Assembly (NCBI GenBank): GCA_001632425.1 | Contig: KV425551.1 | Span: forward strand, 266,892-330,891 | Direction: 5' to 3' | Source: Neolentinus lepideus HHB14362 ss-1 | Taxonomy: Eukaryota; Basidiomycota; Agaricomycetes; Gloeophyllales; Gloeophyllaceae | DNA length: 64,000 nt | Position numbers and translations under genes: made by a program | Notes under the pieces: generated by a model | Told to the model about the DNA's origin: nothing | The model's input: the letters and a program-made list of their open reading frames with translations, nothing else | The model's database searches: none | Shown: positions 31,520 through 44,175 of the stretch, one piece after another | Numbering within the stretch: position 1 is the first letter of the stretch | Layout of the letters: the number at the start of each line of letters is the position of its first letter

Positions 31520-33805
31520 ATGTCGCAGAAGACGGACGATATTATCGCGAAGGACATCCAAAGCTCGGAGAAAGCGTCTGCATCCGACCTGGACCAGCCC
31601 ACTTCTCTCGAGCAAGGGTTCCAAGGTCGCAGCGCTGCTTCTTCAAAGCAGATCCTGAGCGTCTATTTCACCATAGCGGCGGCAGGATTTGGATTGATTA
31701 GTGATGGATGTGAGTTTCTTGTAGAACATAATACCTAGTCCTAGCGACATGAACTATTCGGATTACTCTAGACCAAAACAACCTCATGACAATGTCCAAT
31801 GCGAGTTGCCTGTCACTATATTGTTTCGAGGCCTTGACAGTTCCCCTTTAGGTTGTGTTCAAGAAGCTCTATCCCAAAGAGTACACTCCAACGGTCTCCA
31901 CTCGGGTATCTAACGGTCTTCTTGTCGGTGAGTGAACGTATAAATTCATATTAATACGTTTTACTCATGCGGGGTGACCAGGCGAAATCATTGGACAAGT
32001 CTTTGTCGGCCTTATTTGTGATCGTATAGGCAGGAAGGCAGCCCTTGTTGCTACCACTTTGCTTATCGTCATCGGTGCTACTCTCGGTACGGCTGCGCAC
32101 GGTGCTCATGGAAGCGTTCAAGGACTTTTCTGGTTCCTCGCTATTGCACGTGGTATTACGGGAGTCGTAAGCACCATAAGTAGACGCCTATCAACATGTT
32201 ATTGCACTTACGATATTGATAGGGAGTAGGTGGTGAATATCCCGCATCTTCCACCAGTGCAAGTGAAGCTGCCAATGAACGAACGGTCAAGAATCGTGGT
32301 CCAGGTATGTCCGGGCCATGTCAGGAATCCCAATGTAACTTCTGATGTCCCATATGTAGTTTTCATTATGGTCACGAACTTCGTTCTCAGTGTAAGTTCC
32401 ATAGCAAGGCCGTCCGATAGACGAAACTAAAAATATAATATCGTCAGTTCGGTGGACCGCTTGCGGTTTCTGTCTTCTTGATCGTGCTGTCAGCTGCGGG
32501 AGAAAACCATCTACCTACTGTTTGGCGTGTTTGTTTCGGTATCGGTATCATCCTGCCGTTGACCGTGTTCATATTCCGTATGCGGATGTTGAGCTCTCAG
32601 CTGTTCCGTAAGGGCGCCATCAAAAGTACGCAGTTGAACTACTTGCATGGTGATATTATCTAACTGTTGGTGTAGGACGTGTCCCTTATTGGCTCACAAT
32701 CAAGCGCTATTGGAGACCCCTGATCGGAACATGTGGCGCATGGTAAGCAAAAGGAACAAATAGAACGACTCATCATTGACGCTTGTGGTACAGGTTTCTG
32801 TATGATTTTGTAAGGGTCACGGGTCTTGTCCGACGACTGTTAAATAATAATCATAACTCATCAGGTCACTTTCCCGAACGGAGTCTTCTCTGGCACAATC
32901 ATATCAAGCGTCATCCACAACGGGTCCATCAAGTCGACAGCGGAGTGGCAGCTTCTCCTGGGCGCTATCGCATTGCCGGGAGTGTTCATTGGTGCTGCCC
33001 TCTGCAATCCGCTAGGAAGACGCAACACTGTTAGCCTGCATCTCTCTGCATTATACACGTGCGACTGACCCATAGCGCGCAATTTAGATGATTGCCGGAT
33101 TCGCGGGATATCTTGTCTTCGGGTTGATAATTGGTCTCAGTTACGACAAAATCACGAAGATCATCCCTCTCTTCGTAGTCTTGTGAGTCAGTTGATCATG
33201 CATACTTCTTTGTATGCTAATGTACCCGTAGCTATGGCTTGATGCAGTCATCTGGCAACCTTGTAAGTAATAGCCGGCCATAATGAAGGACGGGAGCTCA
33301 CCATACCTTAGGGTCCCGGCAATATGCTTGGTTTGGTCAGCGCCGAGTCAGTCTCTCCATGTCTGTGTTGCTTCAGTGAAGTTCGGTAACTAACTTTTAT
33401 GTCAGATCGTTTGCTACTCCTGTTAGAGGAACGTGCTACGGCCTTTCCGCTGCGTTAGGCAAAACAGGCGCTGCCGTTGGTACACAGGCATTCACGCCTA
33501 TACAAAACAATCTCGGGAAGAGGTAAGTCGCACCTTCTATTGACTGACACCCGGTGGTCCGACCACCCTTCTACCACAGGTGGACATTCATCATTGCTGC
33601 TATATGCGGAATCACTGGCATTCTGATCACCTATTTCTTCGTCCCTGACTTGACTGGGAAGGACCTCGCAGTGGAAGATGCAAAATTCATGCAGTATCTT
33701 ATTGATAACGGATGGGAGGGAGAGGTCGGCGAGGATGACGATAAGGGCCTTATTGCCGAGGCCTATAACGAGAAACAGCTGGCGGGCGTGGAGAAGGAGT
33801 TGTGA
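31520..33805 (+). CDS. Major facilitator transporter, GIT1-like (glycerophosphodiester/phosphate family)
   Basis: The start MSQKTDDIIAKDIQSSEKAS gives an acidic cytosolic N-terminus. The first membrane helix runs ILSVYFTIAAAGFGLISDG. MFS signatures follow: LICDRIGRKAALVATTLL between TM2 and TM3, and GVGGEYPASSTSASEAAN, which is typical of the yeast Git1 glycerophosphoinositol permease subfamily. Later segments are PLTVFIFRMRMLSSQLF, GAWFLYDFVTFPNGVFSG, IAGFAGYLVFGLIIGL and TPVRGTCYGLSAALGKTGAAVG. The C-terminus is acidic and ends KQLAGVEKEL. About a dozen helices and about a dozen introns are inferred, for roughly 530 aa. By family it should import glycerophosphodiesters or phosphate across the plasma membrane; substrate choice is not visible in sequence. 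Confidence 0.88.
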
Positions 33806-33980
33806 TTATTGTGGTAGCATGCAGCCTTACGACCTCCGCACGAGAGACTCTACCAATGCCATGGATTGCTATTTCTTGTATAACTTATCTGTATTCGGCT
33901 ACGGAGTGACTATGCAGTGATCACGTGCAGCGTCGCGAGCTACCTCGCAGAAGTTGGTTTTCTTTTTGGGCAGAAATTGT

Positions 33981-36795
33981 ATGTCTCGTGTGCTCCTTCG
34001 CCGCGCTGCTAGAGCACGTACACTGTGCTCTTATGCTGCTCAGATTCAACAGACTCGAGCATACTCTGCACCTGCGCCTAACTTCTTGTCGGAGCCTCCA
34101 AACGATGCGGCCACACGCGAGACAGACCCGGTAGCAGGCCCTAGCTCTGTGGTGCTAGATGCGCATGAAAAAACCGCTGCACCGTCCGCGAAAAAGGGAC
34201 GACCAAGGCGTTCGGGTGAAAAGTCTTCGCGGTCTAAGAAATCCAAGAAAGCGGACAAGAAGGAGGATGTGATACCTCAAAGGATCAGTAGGACTATCCT
34301 AGACGCCGACGAAGATGAACTGCGTCTTAGCTGGATGACCCTGCCTCGACAAACTCCTCTCACTCTTGAGGACCTCGAACGCTATCGACCTCAAACACGG
34401 CCGGATCCTGAGGATTCGAAGTATCCTCACGCGTACAACCGACTGGTGGACACCCTCAATCGTGCTTTTGCGAAGCGGCAGCTACAAAAGTTTGCGGCAA
34501 TGTATGGGTTGGACATTCCAAGCAAGTTCACTAAGCTGGAGGTCATGGAGGCCATCGTTGAACGACAGTGGGAATGGCCGACCTTGGCAGAAGTGGAGAA
34601 GCAGAAGCGGGATAGGTCTGAAGTACTCGCGCATTGTATGTATATTATCACTTTTAAGCTCATTCAGCGGAGCTAACCATAAGCATTTAGCATTCCCTTT
34701 GACCGCACCCCAGTTATTCCATATTCTAGGGAAAGGTATGTTGGCCCTTTACTCCATGTCCTGCCCTCGACGTTACATACCGAAATTCTGCAGATGGAGC
34801 CGACTTACTGCAGATATCTGTTGAATACAATGTCCATGTTTCTTTTACTTCAAACCCATTGGCGCTGAGGGTGGAAGGATTGCGGAAGTCTATTCGTGGA
34901 GTATCCGCCCGTGTTCATGAATTGCGAAGGGTGAAAATACCCCGTCCGCAACGTATGATTCTATGGCTGATTTGTTGCGTTGCTCAGCGTATAGTTACAG
35001 AGAGTGTGGCACTCCCTTCAAGAACGCCTATACCCCGAGAAATGCTTCAAGGACTGTCACGAGAAGCTAATGCGTTCATAGAAAATGACAAGATAGAAGA
35101 GGGCAGGGTGTGCAACGCCGTTTACTCTATGATTTTACTTCTGACTCTACTGTACAAAGGTGAATATATTCGCGAAGAGTTTCGACGATCTAAAGGCAGC
35201 TAAGCGATTGGTTATTCGCAATGATTTCTCCGTAAGAGAGATATGCTCTCTACCGCTGTTACATCTCACTTAATGTCATGGCAGGGACAAGCATCTCATC
35301 CTAGGCATCTCTTATTGTCTCTCTCTCATCGACCACATGAGTTAGGCGGTACAACACGGTTCCCCCGGTCCTATGCGATGTATCCTTCTATATCTCTCCA
35401 GCCCTTGCCGTTGGGTGTCAGTCCTACAGGAGTCTTTCGTGTTCGTCAAGTCGGCCAATGGTTAGGGTCCAGTACCTCGGATGGCTCAGATGATGCAGGA
35501 TCCTCGGGTACCGGCAGTGATCTCGTATGGGATGTCCATGGGTAAATAGCCTGTGCCGCGACTCGAGAAGGTTGTACTGAACCCTGTGCTAGAGACCCAC
35601 AAGAACTGAGGAGTGTTTTATTGGGGCGTACAGTTCCCAATATTCCATCAACCGGAGCCTCCACAAAGACGGTCACGGCATCGTGAGTTCTGTTTATCAT
35701 ATCTTCGACTTACCGTCGTCTTACTGGTTGTGTAGTATTGGGCACTTATTACTAACCCCCAACACTCCCGACCGGAATATCAGCCTAACACCTCCCATCC
35801 AAGGACAGCTACCGATAGCGAGGATATTAGAATGGGTAGCAAAGAGTCATCCCAAAACCACATTCATGCCGAGGTACTTGACCAATCCACTATGCGTGTG
35901 GCAAATATTCACTTGAACTTGTGCCTAGTGTTCCTCCATCCGTGATGAGTACGATTCTGAAAGAACAACATCTTACGCATCGTCTGGTTTATCGGAACAC
36001 GCGAGCACGTGACGCTCTGTCGTCTGAAGCCAGTATAGCCCTGATATTTGAGGTCGTCATGCCCGCACCTAACGATGTTCTCATTTCTCCCAATGTGACC
36101 CGCGAGGATGATATGAGCGACACTTCCAAAGGTGAGCATCTCGGCAGCTTGGTGCACTTCAACACGTTTGACACTTGGTACAGAGAGCGCTTCATACGAA
36201 TCACGAGTTCGATATGGGTCAGAGTCTTTCCTCGACCTCATGCTGCCCGACAAGTAAGTGGATCGATGATACTATACCAGAGACCCTGACCTTTCCTTTC
36301 TTAGGCGGTACGATCTCAGAATGTCGGTGACCGATCTGCGAGATCTCACTGAGCATACGTGGCCTTCTGTACTGACGGAGTACTCCAACAATCTTCGTGC
36401 CTAGTAAGTCAACTTTTCGCCTCTGAACTGATCAGCTCTGATGCATAAACTGTAGTCTCCAAAACACATGGGAGTGGGAATCACGACCAGAGGCTCCCAT
36501 TCATTTCAAATACAAGGGCAGCGATTTCGTTCTGGAAAGCAATACCAACTTCAGCGACAGCCGCGGTGATGTCTCCCAAATCGTTACTCATCCCGAGACG
36601 ACACCAATCGTTCTTATGGAGAGTATCATTGATCTCGAAGGCGTCCGTAAAATTACAGACTGCAAGGTGCAATGCGTTGATCCGAGGTCCGAGACAGATT
36701 GGGCTGCATTTTTTGCAGTCTGCGACCGGCTAGCGGACGGGAATCCTGTAGTTAATCGGCCCCTCTCCGCAGTATTTGATTCCGAAAAGGATTAG
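33981..36795 (+). CDS. Mitochondrial SLS1-like protein with KH-type RNA-binding region
   Basis: Start MSRVLLRRAARARTLCSYAA, an Arg/Ala-rich presequence with a QQTRAYSAP cleavage-like site, predicts mitochondrial import. Then comes a Lys-rich linker (SGEKSSRSKKSKKADKK), followed by LSWMTLPRQTPLTLEDLERY and LDIPSKFTKLEVMEAIVERQ. The KH-like part includes LTAPQLFHILGKDGADLLQI, later LREVNI-like strands and IFAKSFDDLKAAKRLVIRN. The C-terminal half contains HFKYKGSDFVLESNTNFSD and ends SAVFDSEKD. Yeast Sls1 links mitochondrial transcription to translation at the inner membrane. Assignment rests on presequence, overall order and the KH-like segment, recalled rather than computed. About ten introns are inferred. 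The stop is 86 bp from the convergent SPB1 stop. Confidence 0.68.
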
Positions 36796-36881
36796 ACAGA
36801 TGTACCTGTTAGTCCATCATGTCATAGAGTACATCCAGCACGTAATAGATAATGCAGCTCAGCTCAGCATACACTCAAAAT

Positions 36882-39800
36882 CTATGTACGCTTCCTCTTC
36901 TTGGTGGCTTTCTCCCGTCGCTTATGCGCCCGTACCTAAGGGTCAAATATTTGAGAATGAACGATCTTAAGAACACGATAAACTTGCCTCTTTCTTCATT
37001 CTAGAGTCTACCATCGTGTAACGGCCCTTGACACCCTTGGGCCGACCCTTAATTCCTTTATGAGCGCCTTTTGCCACTACAACCTTCACCTCCTTCTTCT
37101 TCTTGTTTGTTGACATCCCCTTCTTCATAAGCTTTTCGATCTGCTGGGCCTTCTCTCTTTCTGTCATGTCAACCGTCTGGTTCACGCCTTCTGCCTTCTT
37201 CATTGCCTTTGTGAGTTTCTGTGCAGCCTTCATCTTCTTCCTGGCTTTAGCTTCGGCGACCTTCTTGATCGGACGGGCATCAAGAGCACGCATCTTGGCT
37301 CGGAGTGCGTCAACTGCCTCCTTCGTGATCGGGATGTTGGCTTTGTAGTGCTTGGCCTCGTCGTCGAGGAACCAGGAAGGTAACCCGTCCTTAGCGTTCA
37401 GAGAGTACCGGCTGAAGCCATCATTGATAAGGTCTGACTTGGTCTTCTGGCGGTTGACGAGCTGCTGGGCTAACGTCATAGCTTCTGCAGTCAAGAGTCC
37501 GTGCTCTGAGAATGTGATCGACATGTAAGGAAGCAAATGGGATAATTTTATCGTTGAAACACACCTTGTATCATTTTTTGTCGTGCTGCATCCTCGACGA
37601 CATCCCAAGTAACGTCGTCTTGTTCTTGAGGTACAACCTCAAAATCGTCGTCCTGAAAGAACAGATCAGGGTTATCCACTTATCCACAAGCTGTGTATAG
37701 AAGACGAATGCTTACCGATTGCATATCGTCGTCTGGGGCATCACCATCTGCCTCCATTACATCTTCGCCCTCCGAGCTTCTCAGTCGCTCATCGTCCTCT
37801 AGGTCGTCCAAGTCGTCCACACCGGCAAAGACATCGCGGCTGAACCACAATTGCGCATTGCGACTCGTCTTGAATCCTTCCAGATCGGTCACAGGCTTTC
37901 GTCTCTTCTGCCCTCTGTCCGTGGCTATAGCACCTCCCTCCAGTCGCTGGCGCTTCCGAGCCGGAGCCATAGCCTCTTCTTCCTCATCTTCGCTCTCGTC
38001 ATCATCCGAATCACACCCCATATCAGCCTTGGCCTCCGCCATCTCATCCCAACCTCCCTCACTATCACTCTCTTCGTCCTCATCGGAATCCTTGCCGTCC
38101 TTGATTCCGCCCCACTCCTCCTCCCTCTCCTTATTCTTCTTTCTCTCCTGCTTCACCTTATACTTCGCATCACGCTCCTTCAACCTCTCCTGATACGCAT
38201 CGTAAAGGCCGTCTAACTCAGTCTCCAGCCCAGATACCTTACGCGCCCGTTCCTCCTCTTCGTCCAAGACTTCCCCGTCGTACACAGACTCCTTGTCCGC
38301 CCCTTCTTCCTCAGATACGTCGGGCGAAGACAGGTCGATGAGCTCCCCGCCTTTCTTCCGCAGATGCTTCTCGGTGTCCGCCAGCTCGAACATGTCCTCC
38401 TGACCTAGGCTCAGTGTAGGATCGCTCTGCTCAAGACCGATGTCCAAGGGCGCGGTCATTTGCAGTTGCATGCGCTGGATAGCTCGTTGTCTCAGCTCGT
38501 TAGCACGGCGTTTCGCGCGCTTACTACGAGCAGCTGTCTCAGCCTGAATTCTGTCGAACTGCAATAGGCGAGTCAGGTTGAAGTTTGGCTGCGGAGTATG
38601 ATGACTTACCTCTTGTTGGATTTGCTCCTCCTCGTCGACTTCCTCAATCACTTCGACAACCTCAGTGAGTTCCTCAGCCTCTTTCGTCTTCACATCCAAG
38701 CCAAGCTAAAAGATAATGTTAGCAAGTAAGCCTTGTTGCACAATCTCGATATACAGACCTCTTCCCTTAGAGCAGCGCGCCATCTAATTAGCGCCTTGAA
38801 GTCGCCTTTGCCCAGCACCTTCAGGTCTTCACAGTTGGCCCGGATTTCCGAGGTAGTGCCCTCGAAGTTCAACCACCTGATGATAAACATGACTTCCGCA
38901 CCCCGGAGTGCAGTATTGAGACGTACTCTTTTTCTTCTTGGGTCTCAAAAGCTATCTTACTGACACTTCCGAGAAGAGCCACCGGATCCGCACATCGTAT
39001 GAACTCATCAGCCTCAGCCTTCTTGAACAGAGTGTAGTCGCCCTCCTCGTAACCGTCACGCTTGCGGCGCTTCTTCTCGGGCTGGAAGACGTTGGCATGT
39101 GTGTTGTTTGCCGAGATGCCTTTATCAGCTGCGGAAGCGGAAGCGGACAGCTCTTTGAAGACATGTTTGGGGTCCAGGAATTTGGAGTCGATGAGTTTGG
39201 GGGCCAGGAAGTCGCGGCAGACGACGAAGATTTCAGCTGAGACGTTTCTAACCAAATAGCCTAATGTAATTACCGATGCATAGAATGACAATAGACGTAC
39301 CTCGATGAAGGGGGCTTAGTGGCCTCAACCTTCCCAAACAACTGACTGAACACCCAAATGAGGTTGTTGTAGTCCACACTCCGGAAGACCTTGGTCACGA
39401 AAGTGCCTCCCTTCGCGAGAAACTCCACGGCCAGTTTCAAACTCATCAATACCAGCTCCGACTGCGAATACGCATCCTGAACCCAAGCCGTACCGACGTT
39501 CGGGGCACCGTCATGCAGCACGACGTCGGCTTTCCAGTCCTTCACTTCCGAGCGGATGAGGTTGCGACATTGGGGGGTAGTGATGTCTGCAGTAAAAGTC
39601 GTGACTCTGGGGATCGGTTTGATGGGTACTAAGTCGACTCCTGTGGATGAATTAGATACAGAAGAGCTCATGCAATTGAGGGAGGTGGTGCTTACCGACG
39701 ATGATGCTGTTAACCGGCATGTACTTGCTCGCAACTTGAAGCCAACCACCTGGGGCGGCACAAAGATCGATAGTACATCTGGCGGTCTCGAGGAAAGAGT

Positions 39801-39969
39801 ACTTTTTGTTGAGCTGGATAAGCTTGAAGGCTGAACGGGCACGGTAGCCTTGCTCTCTGCCGGTCCAGTTGGTTATGGCCCTACGTAGTACGAATCCATA
39901 GACTTACTTCGCAAGCTTGTAGTACTTGTCCAGGCGACCCTTTCCGGTCTTTTTCTGGGCCTTACCCAT
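36882..39969 (-). CDS. SPB1: SPB1, AdoMet-dependent 27S pre-rRNA methyltransferase
   Basis: Spb1 2'-O-methylates 25S rRNA in nucleolar pre-60S particles. Start [20 protein letters not shown] at 39969. The FtsJ-type domain follows: [23 protein letters not shown] motif [18 protein letters not shown], then [38 protein letters not shown] and [21 protein letters not shown] and K of the KDKE tetrad are present in these motifs. A DUF3381 middle region carries acidic tracts ([16 protein letters not shown]). The Spb1 C-terminal domain has [20 protein letters not shown] and [20 protein letters not shown]. The final intron (36987-36936) has a GC donor. Splicing it adds [17 protein letters not shown], the expected basic end; unspliced reading stops at 36967 instead. 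About 870 aa. Confidence 0.95.
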
Positions 39970-40134
39970 GATGGGGATGTGCTAGTGAGGCGAGCAGCAC
40001 TCGGATTCTAATCTTGGATCAATAATTTGGGAGGCTATTTGTGCGTATTTACGACGCCACGTGCACCTCTCGGAGTCGATCAGGCTGCGTCGACGAAAGG
40101 AACGCTTTCACTTACGCTCGGAATCTCATTCGAA

Positions 40135-40781
40135 ATGCCTTCGCCATCCACGCCACTACTTCCTCGAGTGAACGCATTCCCGAACTCGAGCTTTCTCTGG
40201 CGCGCCGGTGCTATTATGGCGGCAGCTGGCGCCCTTGCGGGTGCATTTGGTGCTCACGGGCTGAAGCGTAGACCTGGCATCACTGCTGACCAGATTCATG
40301 CATGGGAGACTGCCGCACACTACTCGGTATGTCTTATCACGAGCAGTTAGCGTCCGAAGCTTTGTTTTCTTCTCCATTCTCTGCTTACTTTTACTTCTAT
40401 CAACTTGATCTAGTAGTATCTCTGGCTAATGTTCTGCACATAGATATTCAATGGCCTCTCTCTGTTGCTTATATCGCTACATCCTAGATTCTCCACCCAT
40501 AAGTTCGCTGGTCCGGCTATTATGGTGGGAGGTCTTGTCTTCTCTGGTACCATTGTTACCTTGATCCTCAACCGGGAAAGGTTGGTGATTTACATCTTCA
40601 GCCAACTAGCATTGAGCTTGGGAACGGATCTAAAAATCTTCAGATTTCGTTGGATGGGTCCTATGACACCCTTGGGTGGGAGCATTATGATTGCTGGGTG
40701 AGTGAATGAATAATGTCGCGTCTTGGTCAGACTGAACTTGAAGTCTTCGGTCATCGCAGATACGTCGCGTTGGCCTTCTAG
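40135..40781 (+). CDS. DUF423 / TMEM256-like small membrane protein
   Basis: Exons are 40135-40326, 40444-40580, 40644-40697 and 40760-40781, giving 134 aa with four predicted helices. The family signature is clear: WRAGAIMAAAGALAGAFGAH, then GLKRRPGITADQIHAWETAA, HYSIFNGLSLLLISLHPRF and MGPMTPLGGSIMIAGYVALA at the end. DUF423 (YgdD/TMEM256) proteins are widespread from bacteria to mammals and remain without assigned biochemical function; human TMEM256 is mitochondrial or membrane-associated. No presequence is evident. The transcript 3' end lies just before the inverted-repeat element that starts at 40891. Confidence 0.92.
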
Positions 40782-40890
40782 CTTCTGTGGCATACTCTGT
40801 AGTGTCTTCTGTACTCAATTAGCTTGTATTACCTCTTGTTCATTTCCTGCGGAGAATTTAGTGCATATCCTAACACGTCCGGCTGACACC

Positions 40891-41931
40891 AAGGGGCCAA
40901 CGGCAAGAAAACGCGCCGTCAACCCTGTAGAGTGAACGAGGACCCCGGGACCCTTATGTAATGCAGAGACCACCCTCTAATTAGGCAATATGTGGCTGGA
41001 GTGATTACAAGGTGCGAGGAAACAAGTCGAATTACAGGAAAACTGTGGTACGATGGTGCCAAGGAACCATTTATATACAAGATACACATTACATACATGC
41101 TTTGATATGCATATGATAAGGTTTGAGTCTGTACTAGATGCGAAAAGGCTTACGGGGAGCTGGCGGGCTTGATCAGTAATCGACTTATGTCTGCTAAATC
41201 CTGTGCAGTGGTCGTATTGCCTGGAGACTTGTCATGATTGCATTGATGCTTAAACATCACTCTACTGGCTTATATGGATGATGAGGCGCTCATTAACGGA
41301 TGGTTATTTCTGATTGGTTTGTGCGTCTGCGGTCCGAACATGCACAGTCTTATCCTCGCTCCATGTCTTAAGAATTTTATGGAATATAGTAATTTAATAC
41401 TTGTCTGGTTCTTATATAATGCTACAACTCCAAGGTCCAGAGCTGAAATGTACACTAATTCCCGCATCGTACATACTTTGTATCTCAATATGTGTGCCAC
41501 TTGTACAGTATCTGGGTTCACAACACATTAGCACAGCAATAGCGAGGTATAAGAATTAGACTTCTTATTAGCGACACACATTGTTTTTTATCTTATGAGT
41601 AGGATGTACCAATATCTCGAGATACAGCAGGCGGATTGATGCCACATGGCGCAGGTGTCCAAATACGGTAGCTAGTGGCGGAGGCAAGTAGGATCGTTAC
41701 ACACACCATGCGATTTTGGGTTCTCATGTTGAAGATAATTGTATGCCAATGTATTGTACTATCATTTATGAGTATACTACACACTTTTGGGACGGTATGA
41801 AACACTGTGGAAGGTGCCATCCAAGATTGAATGCTAACAGTGCAAAAAAGCGAAAATATGGACCCCGGGGACCAGTCAGGGGGTTACCACCCGAGGGTTG
41901 ACGTCGCCGGCAATACCCGCGTTGGCCCCTT
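40891..41931. mobile_element. 1,041 bp non-autonomous element with inverted ends and 10 bp target duplication (Mutator-like)
   Basis: The element is flanked by the identical 10 bp direct repeat GGCTGACACC (40881-40890 and 41932-41941). Its ends begin with the perfect 12 bp inverted repeat AAGGGGCCAACG (40891-40902) / CGTTGGCCCCTT (41920-41931). Similarity extends inward about 70 bp on both sides in patches: GTCAACCCT and a GGACCCCGGGACC-like block. A 9-11 bp duplication with long imperfect TIRs is characteristic of Mutator-like elements; assignment is inferred. The AT-rich interior has short frames only and no transposase. The identical TSD indicates a fairly recent insertion. Confidence 0.8.
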
Positions 41932-41941
41932 GGCTGACACC

Positions 41942-42330
41942 GAAAGCCATCTGATCCGCGGTCCGGGACATGCCGGAGGAGCTGCGACGCGCGACGCGTG
42001 AGTCACATGACCAACGCGATACGCGTCAGCGGAGTTTGAATCGCGATCCGCAATTGCGATTTGCTTCCGTGTCATCTCTCTACACCCTTCCCCATCTCCC
42101 CTCGTCAGGGTTCCTTTCTCTAAGCGAAGTCCTCCAATATTGGTGGCATTGGATATAGCGCATCCCTCAGATAGGTGTCGCTATAGGCTGCCCTTGGTTC
42201 CATAGCTCCTTGATTACTCCCTTCTAGCGTCTCGTCGAAAACGTCGGTACTCCTCCAGTATTGCTCTTCCGTGATTACTGCGATCACTAATCAATCGATA
42301 CAGAAATACATCAGTACATAACATCACAAC
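41942..42330. other. Promoter region of the zinc-finger gene
   Basis: 389 bp of unique sequence between the mobile element and the start codon at 42331. Only short unrelated frames occur. The CT-rich part near 42070-42110 is typical of basidiomycete promoters. Confidence 0.45.
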
Positions 42331-44175
42331 ATGTCTGGCGCACGTCCTCATGCCTCCGCGTCAATGTCGTTCTCCGGTCTTCCGTCGGCGAGCGCCGATC
42401 GACCACTCAAGCGGCGCATCACAAGCATGACAGGCTTACCATTGTTCACTTCTGCAGCTACCTCTTTCGAGCCGAAACCCTTTAGTCCTAATCATGCGAG
42501 TAACGCGAAAGCAGTAGCCTCCGTTCGCATCCCCAACGCCGTCCCACCACCAATGGATCCCTCTCCCAACGACCCCAACGCTGTCTTTATTCGTCCTCCT
42601 TTCAAGACCTTTCCGAATTCTCACCTGTATCCAGAGGGCTTGACTTACAACTTGATGGCGGTGAACCCAGAATGGTTCCTTGAACCCACCGATTTTCTCT
42701 CCGAGAAGAACACGAGCCCCAATGCGATACTTTATCCTTCCGAATTAGAACCCCCTCGCGGCTGGTGTCCCGCTCTCAAGAAGGAGCTTCGGGAGAGAGG
42801 CGCCAACAGCTGGCCTGAAGGGGAGGAGCCTCGGCTCCGATGCACCTTCTGCAGACGCACATACGCTGGCGTCAACGCTAAGAGCATGTGGCGACGCCAC
42901 GTATATGAGAAGCACAAGATCGCGATGGCCAATCGACGAGAGAATGCTGAGCGCGGCCGCGGTCGGACATCTACAAGTGCGTGTTAAATTATTCTCTGTG
43001 CATGCAAGCTAACATACAATACAGAGGACACCAAGTCGAAGTCCGACAAAAAATCCTCTGTTGACAAAGAAAACGTCACCTTTGTCAAAAACCCAACATT
43101 TATTGCGTCGACTGCAAGCAATAAATACGCGTGGCCTTCACCTCCGAGGAAAGCAGGTCCTAGTGTAGCCCGCGCAGGCACTTATTCCGACAGTTCGGAT
43201 GATGAGGATACGCCTGCGGATGCAAGCGTGGATGGGGTTGCTGCCCTTGATAATGAACTTCTGCAGTCGCCCCTCGGCACAGGCCAACATCTTGTTCAGC
43301 CTGAAACGCCTCCGCTTACGCCGCGCAAGTCTCTGAACCCAACGGTGGGGCTGTCTCCCTACGAGAAGATTGAGCTATCTCCATATGATCCTCTGGCTGA
43401 ACCATCGTTCCGTCATTCCCCCGGGACGGTGCCGTCCGCTCAGCCTTGGAAGTTCAATAGCCCTAGTCACCCACTCTACGGAAAGGCTGGTGATGTCAGT
43501 TTGAACACGGCGACGCATGTCTCCCTGACATTCGATAGCAGTCCTCCTTGTCCCGCCAGTCTCACTGAAAAGGAAGTGACGGGCCTTTCAACCCCTGAAT
43601 ACGAACGTCTTCGGTCTGAAATTCTTCAGAGCCCAGTTAAATGCATCAAGCCTTCGCCGCGAAGGCTCTTCACCATGGGTACTATGTCTGATCCCGCCTC
43701 GAAACCAGTTGGGTTTTCAGATGTGCAAGACCTGTTTCCCGACGAACACCTGCTGGATGCTCCCTTTGGATCGGAGTGGCTGACCAGCGAGGACCCGATC
43801 TTGTCAATGTCGATATATCAGCCATTGCCGCTGAAGGAATCGTTCGAGGTGCACACGCCACCGCTCTCGAGTCCCGAGGTTGAGAGCCCTGTCCTTCGAA
43901 GCACTAGCGTATTAGATCTCAATGCTGAAACCGGCAGCAATGCGTCTCTGGTGGGTCTAGGTATTGGCCTGCTAGAGCCATTTTCACTTGATGGTGAATC
44001 CTTCGAGGAACTTCTTGACATAGAAGAAATTTATGCATCTGCCAAGAAATCGAAGTCTAAGCCGTCCCCTAAGGGTTCTCGGTCCGTTCCCCAGGAATTG
44101 ATGACTGAACCCGGTGACAGCGAAATTGTTGAATCCACGAGAGCCTCCAAGAGGCGAAGAACCTCGACAGCCTAA
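42331..44175 (+). CDS. Basidiomycete nuclear protein with a C2H2-like zinc finger
   Basis: Exons are 42331-42976 and 43025-44175, giving 598 aa. The Ser/Pro-rich N-terminus is followed by a conserved-looking block, YNLMAVNPEWFLEPTDFLSE and ALKKELRERGANSWPEG. A zinc finger CTFCRRTYAGVNAKSMWRRH-VYEKH then closes with two histidines. After the single intron comes a long disordered region with many SP/TP sites (TPPLTPRKS, LSPYEKIELSPYDP, TPPLSSPEV), suggesting regulation by CDK or MAPK. The C-terminal lysine cluster RASKRRRTSTA looks like a nuclear localisation signal. I recall similar proteins in Agaricomycetes annotated as hypothetical. A DNA-binding role is plausible but inferred only from the finger. 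Confidence 0.75.
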
